A stretch of 17,669 bases of DNA, taken from contig DASRNM010000010.1 in NCBI GenBank assembly GCA_035647435.1, positions 1 through 17,669 on the forward strand, in the 5' to 3' direction. The stretch is from JAAZFZ01 sp035647435. Lineage in GTDB: Bacteria > Bacillota > Clostridia > Oscillospirales > Acutalibacteraceae. The translations under genes and the position numbers were made by a program. This document shows, piece by piece, positions 15,888 to 17,669 of the stretch. How positions within the stretch are numbered: position 1 is the first letter of the stretch; each line of letters starts with the position of its first letter. The notes beneath the pieces were generated by a model, which saw nothing but the letters and a program-made list of their open reading frames with translations, was not told where the DNA came from and ran no database searches.

Positions 15888-16670
15888 TTACGCAACAAGC
15901 TGGCCTTGCTCGTTGTTCTCAATGTTCTGAGCATTGTCACCGGCATTCTTGCCCTCAATAGGCTCACCCGCTTTTTCTCTGCCCGTAATAATAGATTTAA
16001 GAGCCATTCTTAAATTGCCACCATTTGCTTGTGCGTCGGTCAATTCAAGACACTGTTCAAGTGTTAATCTAAGAGTAATATCAGTGTACTCATTAATGAT
16101 TGTTCCGCTCGCCTTTGCCGTAAGATTAGCAGAATAACTGGAAAGCTTCAAAACCTTAATGTTTGAGAACAACACCTCTGACACTTGACGTATCTCTTGT
16201 TGATTTTCTTCAAGAACCGGCTTTGCTTTAGTTACAATAACATCAATATAATCATCTTCACAAATATAGCCTGAAACACCTGTTTCTGTGCTTACAGTAA
16301 CAGTGTAGGCATACATTCCCTCCTCAAGCTGAAAGGAAAGTGACCCAGTGCTTTCACTTGAGCCAACCACCATAATCTTGCTCAAAGATATTTGTTCTCC
16401 GGCAATAATCGGGTATTTAGGAGCTTTTCCCACAACATCTTCAAGAGTTGTGGCGGCCCCAGGAGTTACCGAAACAGTTGTATATTTTTTAATTACAACC
16501 ATGTCTTCAGTTATAACTGAATTTGCAGGGATATCAACAACTGCTACAACGACATCACTTGTCGGAGCGTCCTTGATGCTTGTTCTATCCTCAATTATAT
16601 CCGCAAAATAATAAGTGGCAAAGCCTGCGGCTAAAGCAACAACAAGGGCTATTATGTAAATCTTTTTCAT
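15888..16670 (-). CDS. cpaB: CpaB/RcpC Flp pilus assembly protein
   Basis: A 260-residue membrane-anchored assembly protein. Residues 4-22 form a single N-terminal membrane helix. Residues 39-102 form the SAF domain (DVVVAVVDIPANSVITEDMV, then a PIIAGEQISLSKI segment), and residues 115-215 resemble the RcpC C-terminal domain (the YIDVIVT segment and LRLTLEQCLELTDAQANGG). The tail is acidic and Asn/Gln-rich. In diderm bacteria the protein works with an outer-membrane secretin, which is not encoded here. In a single-membrane cell it presumably acts in the wall zone. The start at 16670 has AAAGG upstream. It follows the TadE-like gene by 55 bases. Confidence 0.92.
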   Translation of the reverse strand: MKKIYIIALVVALAAGFATYYFADIIEDRTSIKDAPTSDVVVAVVDIPANSVITEDMVVIKKYTTVSVTPGAATTLEDVVGKAPKYPIIAGEQISLSKIMVVGSSESTGSLSFQLEEGMYAYTVTVSTETGVSGYICEDDYIDVIVTKAKPVLEENQQEIRQVSEVLFSNIKVLKLSSYSANLTAKASGTIINEYTDITLRLTLEQCLELTDAQANGGNLRMALKSIITGREKAGEPIEGKNAGDNAQNIENNEQGQLVA

Positions 16671-16725
16671 GATATTATCTGCCTTTCATGTGAAAATATA
16701 TGCTGTAATAATAATTAGGTATATC

Positions 16726-17139
16726 TTATGTTTCGACCTTCATCGTAACAGTTGCGGTGAGAGGTCTTTTCTGATCAGAATAAAACACACCCATAACAGG
16801 TGTTAATATTTTCATTTCTGAGTTCAGTACAATTGTAACATCACCTTCTAAAGGTTTGTTGGGGTTACTATATATAATATCAATATCCAGCTCATCAAGC
16901 AATGAGCCCGGAAGACTTCCTTCAATTTTACTTTCAATAATAGTTTGACTGTCGTCAACGACGGTTCTTACCGCTGCATATCTTGCGCCTTCTCTGCACG
17001 CATTATTTAAATAAAGCTGATTATAAAACAACCAACCAAAATCCATTATGCCGCATACTATGATTAGAAGAATGGGCAAAACCAACGCAAGCTCCACAGC
17101 TGACTGCCCCTTTTCTTTTTTAAAACCAATATGCTTCAT
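16726..17139 (-). CDS. tadE: TadE-like pseudopilin
   Basis: A 137-residue minor pilin-like protein. After a short basic leader, KEKG is followed by QSAVELALVLPILLIIVCGI, where cleavage after Gly11 would leave glutamate at position +5, the type IV prepilin rule. The hydrophobic helix (about 14-34) is followed by FYNQLYLNNACREGARYAAVRT, highly typical of TadE. The C-terminal half is beta-rich and not otherwise recognised. The ribosome binding site AAGGCGGTGAT is nearly perfect. It is the first gene after the flp-tadE intergenic hairpins, so its expression depends on readthrough from flp or an unseen promoter. Confidence 0.9.
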   Translation of the reverse strand: MKHIGFKKEKGQSAVELALVLPILLIIVCGIMDFGWLFYNQLYLNNACREGARYAAVRTVVDDSQTIIESKIEGSLPGSLLDELDIDIIYSNPNKPLEGDVTIVLNSEMKILTPVMGVFYSDQKRPLTATVTMKVET

Positions 17140-17185
17140 GTAATCACCGCCTTATTTCTAAAAACCATTATTGTTCTATGACAAG

Positions 17186-17217
17186 AAAGAGCAGGGGTTC
17201 TGCATTCCCTGCTCTTT
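17186..17217 (-). terminator. Hairpin terminator between flp and tadE
   Basis: A perfect 11-bp stem (17186-17196 with 17207-17217, AAAGAGCAGGG on either strand) with a 10-base loop, followed on the minus strand by the imperfect tail CTTGT. Because the tail is weak and the downstream genes have no obvious promoter, partial termination is likely, giving much more pilin mRNA than machinery mRNA. The stem core is the same as in the terminator at the far end of the operon. Confidence 0.72.
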
Positions 17218-17233
17218 GCGTTTTACTGTTGCA

Positions 17234-17360
17234 GGAGAACGAGTTCTCCGCTAAAGTTTGGTTTGCGATTTCATCGGAGGGGATAAACTGTTTGAGGTTA
17301 CCCCCTCCTAATAAAATCATAGTCCTACTCTAAGTACTTACTGTCGCTACGATTAGTAGC
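17234..17360 (-). other. Hairpin-rich untranslated region after flp
   Basis: Between the flp stop and the terminator lie four further self-complementary segments: GCTAC/GTAGC (17346-17360), the palindrome TAAGTACTTA (17331-17340), GGAGGGG/CCCCTCC (17276-17282 with 17302-17308), and GGAGAAC/GTTCTCC (17234-17249). No convincing gene is seen. Such a series could protect the flp mRNA 3' end from decay or be a structured RNA; no known riboswitch class is recognised. Confidence 0.5.
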
Positions 17361-17369
17361 CAGCCAAGC

Positions 17370-17543
17370 TTAAGCAAATTCTGATGTTACGACATCCATA
17401 TCTTCGCTTGCCTTTTTGAAAAGATTCTTAATTTTCGGGCCGAGTGCAATAAGTGATACAATTGCAACAAGTGCGATAAGTCCGAGGATAAGGCCGTACT
17501 CAACCATGCCCTGTCCTTCTTCGTTTCTAAGCCAATTCATCAT
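17370..17543 (-). CDS. flp: Flp-family major pilin prepilin
   Basis: A 57-residue prepilin, the structural subunit of the Tad/Flp pilus. It begins MMNWLRNEEG, and the processing site is between Gly10 and Gln11, with mature glutamate and tyrosine at +5 and +6 (QGMVEYGL), the exact Flp signature. The mature part is one hydrophobic helix (GLILGLIALVAIVSLIALG) with a short basic then acidic tail ending EFA. The first ATG at 17543 is eight bases after AGGAGG, a very strong site; the next codon is also ATG. It is the promoter-proximal gene of the Tad operon, separated from tadE by 230 bases with hairpins, which fits higher expression than the machinery. Confidence 0.94.
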   Translation of the reverse strand: MMNWLRNEEGQGMVEYGLILGLIALVAIVSLIALGPKIKNLFKKASEDMDVVTSEFA

Positions 17544-17583
17544 TTTCGTTTCCTCCTGTTAATAAATTTATCTAAATGCTTTA

Positions 17584-17630
17584 TTTAAAAAGCACTTATG
17601 ATGACTTTTTAAATCTTGAACACAAGATTT
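17584..17630 (-). repeat. Two overlapping inverted repeats in the flp leader
   Basis: AAATCTTG (17611-17618) pairs with CAAGATTT (17623-17630) around a 4-base loop. TTTAAAAAG (17584-17592) pairs with CTTTTTAAA (17605-17613) around a 12-base loop. The two share bases 17611-17613, so as RNA hairpins they compete at their edges. They lie 40-90 bases before the flp start. I see no clear sigma-A promoter in 17544-17669, so the promoter may be beyond the window. Confidence 0.5.
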
Positions 17631-17669
17631 CATCGTCTTCCAAACAAACGCCTCAACCATCTTCGAATC

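Noticed and set aside
17186..17270. GCAAACC and ACGCAAAG words recalling a c-di-GMP-I (GEMM) riboswitch.
   Set aside because: The required helix between them and the tetraloop receptor do not form, and the region is downstream of flp and overlaps the terminator.
17168..17320. A 50-codon minus-strand open frame starting MILLGGGNLKQF between flp and tadE.
   Set aside because: It runs straight through the terminator and two other hairpins, has a poorly spaced ribosome binding site, and its composition looks like translated structured RNA rather than protein.
1..17669. CRISPR array, tRNA or rRNA genes, insertion sequence with terminal repeats.
   Set aside because: No regularly spaced repeats, no cloverleaf-like or ribosomal sequence, and no transposase other than the serine recombinase were seen on reading both strands.

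Overview
The window looks like a chromosome segment from a low-GC, single-membrane Bacillota, most likely a Clostridia member. Base composition is AT-rich, ribosome binding sites are close to AAGGAGGTGAT, MetH is the short form without a reactivation domain, and the Tad pilus locus lacks the secretin and outer-membrane genes of diderm bacteria. I cannot name the species.

Left part (1-6360): pyrG (CTP synthase) is on the + strand and ends at a strong hairpin terminator. Facing it is a three-gene minus-strand operon, metF - metH - GH4 alpha-galactosidase, driven by a well-formed sigma-A-type promoter at 6333-6360. MetF and MetH together make 5-methyl-tetrahydrofolate and use it to methylate homocysteine. 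The glycosidase is an unexpected third member.

Middle part (6361-8903): a complete large serine recombinase gene is divergent from metF. Within about ten bases of its stop codon the sequence becomes the 3' third of a feoB ferrous-iron transporter gene, with no feoB 5' part in the window. This looks like one edge of a site-specific insertion or rearrangement inside feoB.

Right part (8904-17669): a single minus-strand Tad/Flp (type IVc) pilus operon, read right to left: Flp major pilin (57 aa), TadE-like pseudopilin, CpaB, TadZ/CpaE, TadA/CpaF ATPase, TadB and TadC platform proteins, a DUF192 protein, a DivIVA-like coiled-coil protein, and a TadG-like protein with a predicted beta-helix surface region. 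A terminator with the stem GAGCAGGG/CCCTGCTC closes the operon at 8855-8886. Another copy of the same stem sits between flp and tadE, where it probably lowers transcription of the machinery genes relative to the pilin. No prepilin peptidase gene is present in the window, although Flp and TadE both carry the cleavage motif.

The most notable observations are the recombinase/feoB junction, the three accessory genes at the end of the Tad operon, the metF-metH-glycosidase operon, and the hairpin-rich RNA regions before and after flp. There are no tRNA or rRNA genes and no CRISPR array that I can see, and no gene-free stretch exceeds 300 bases.
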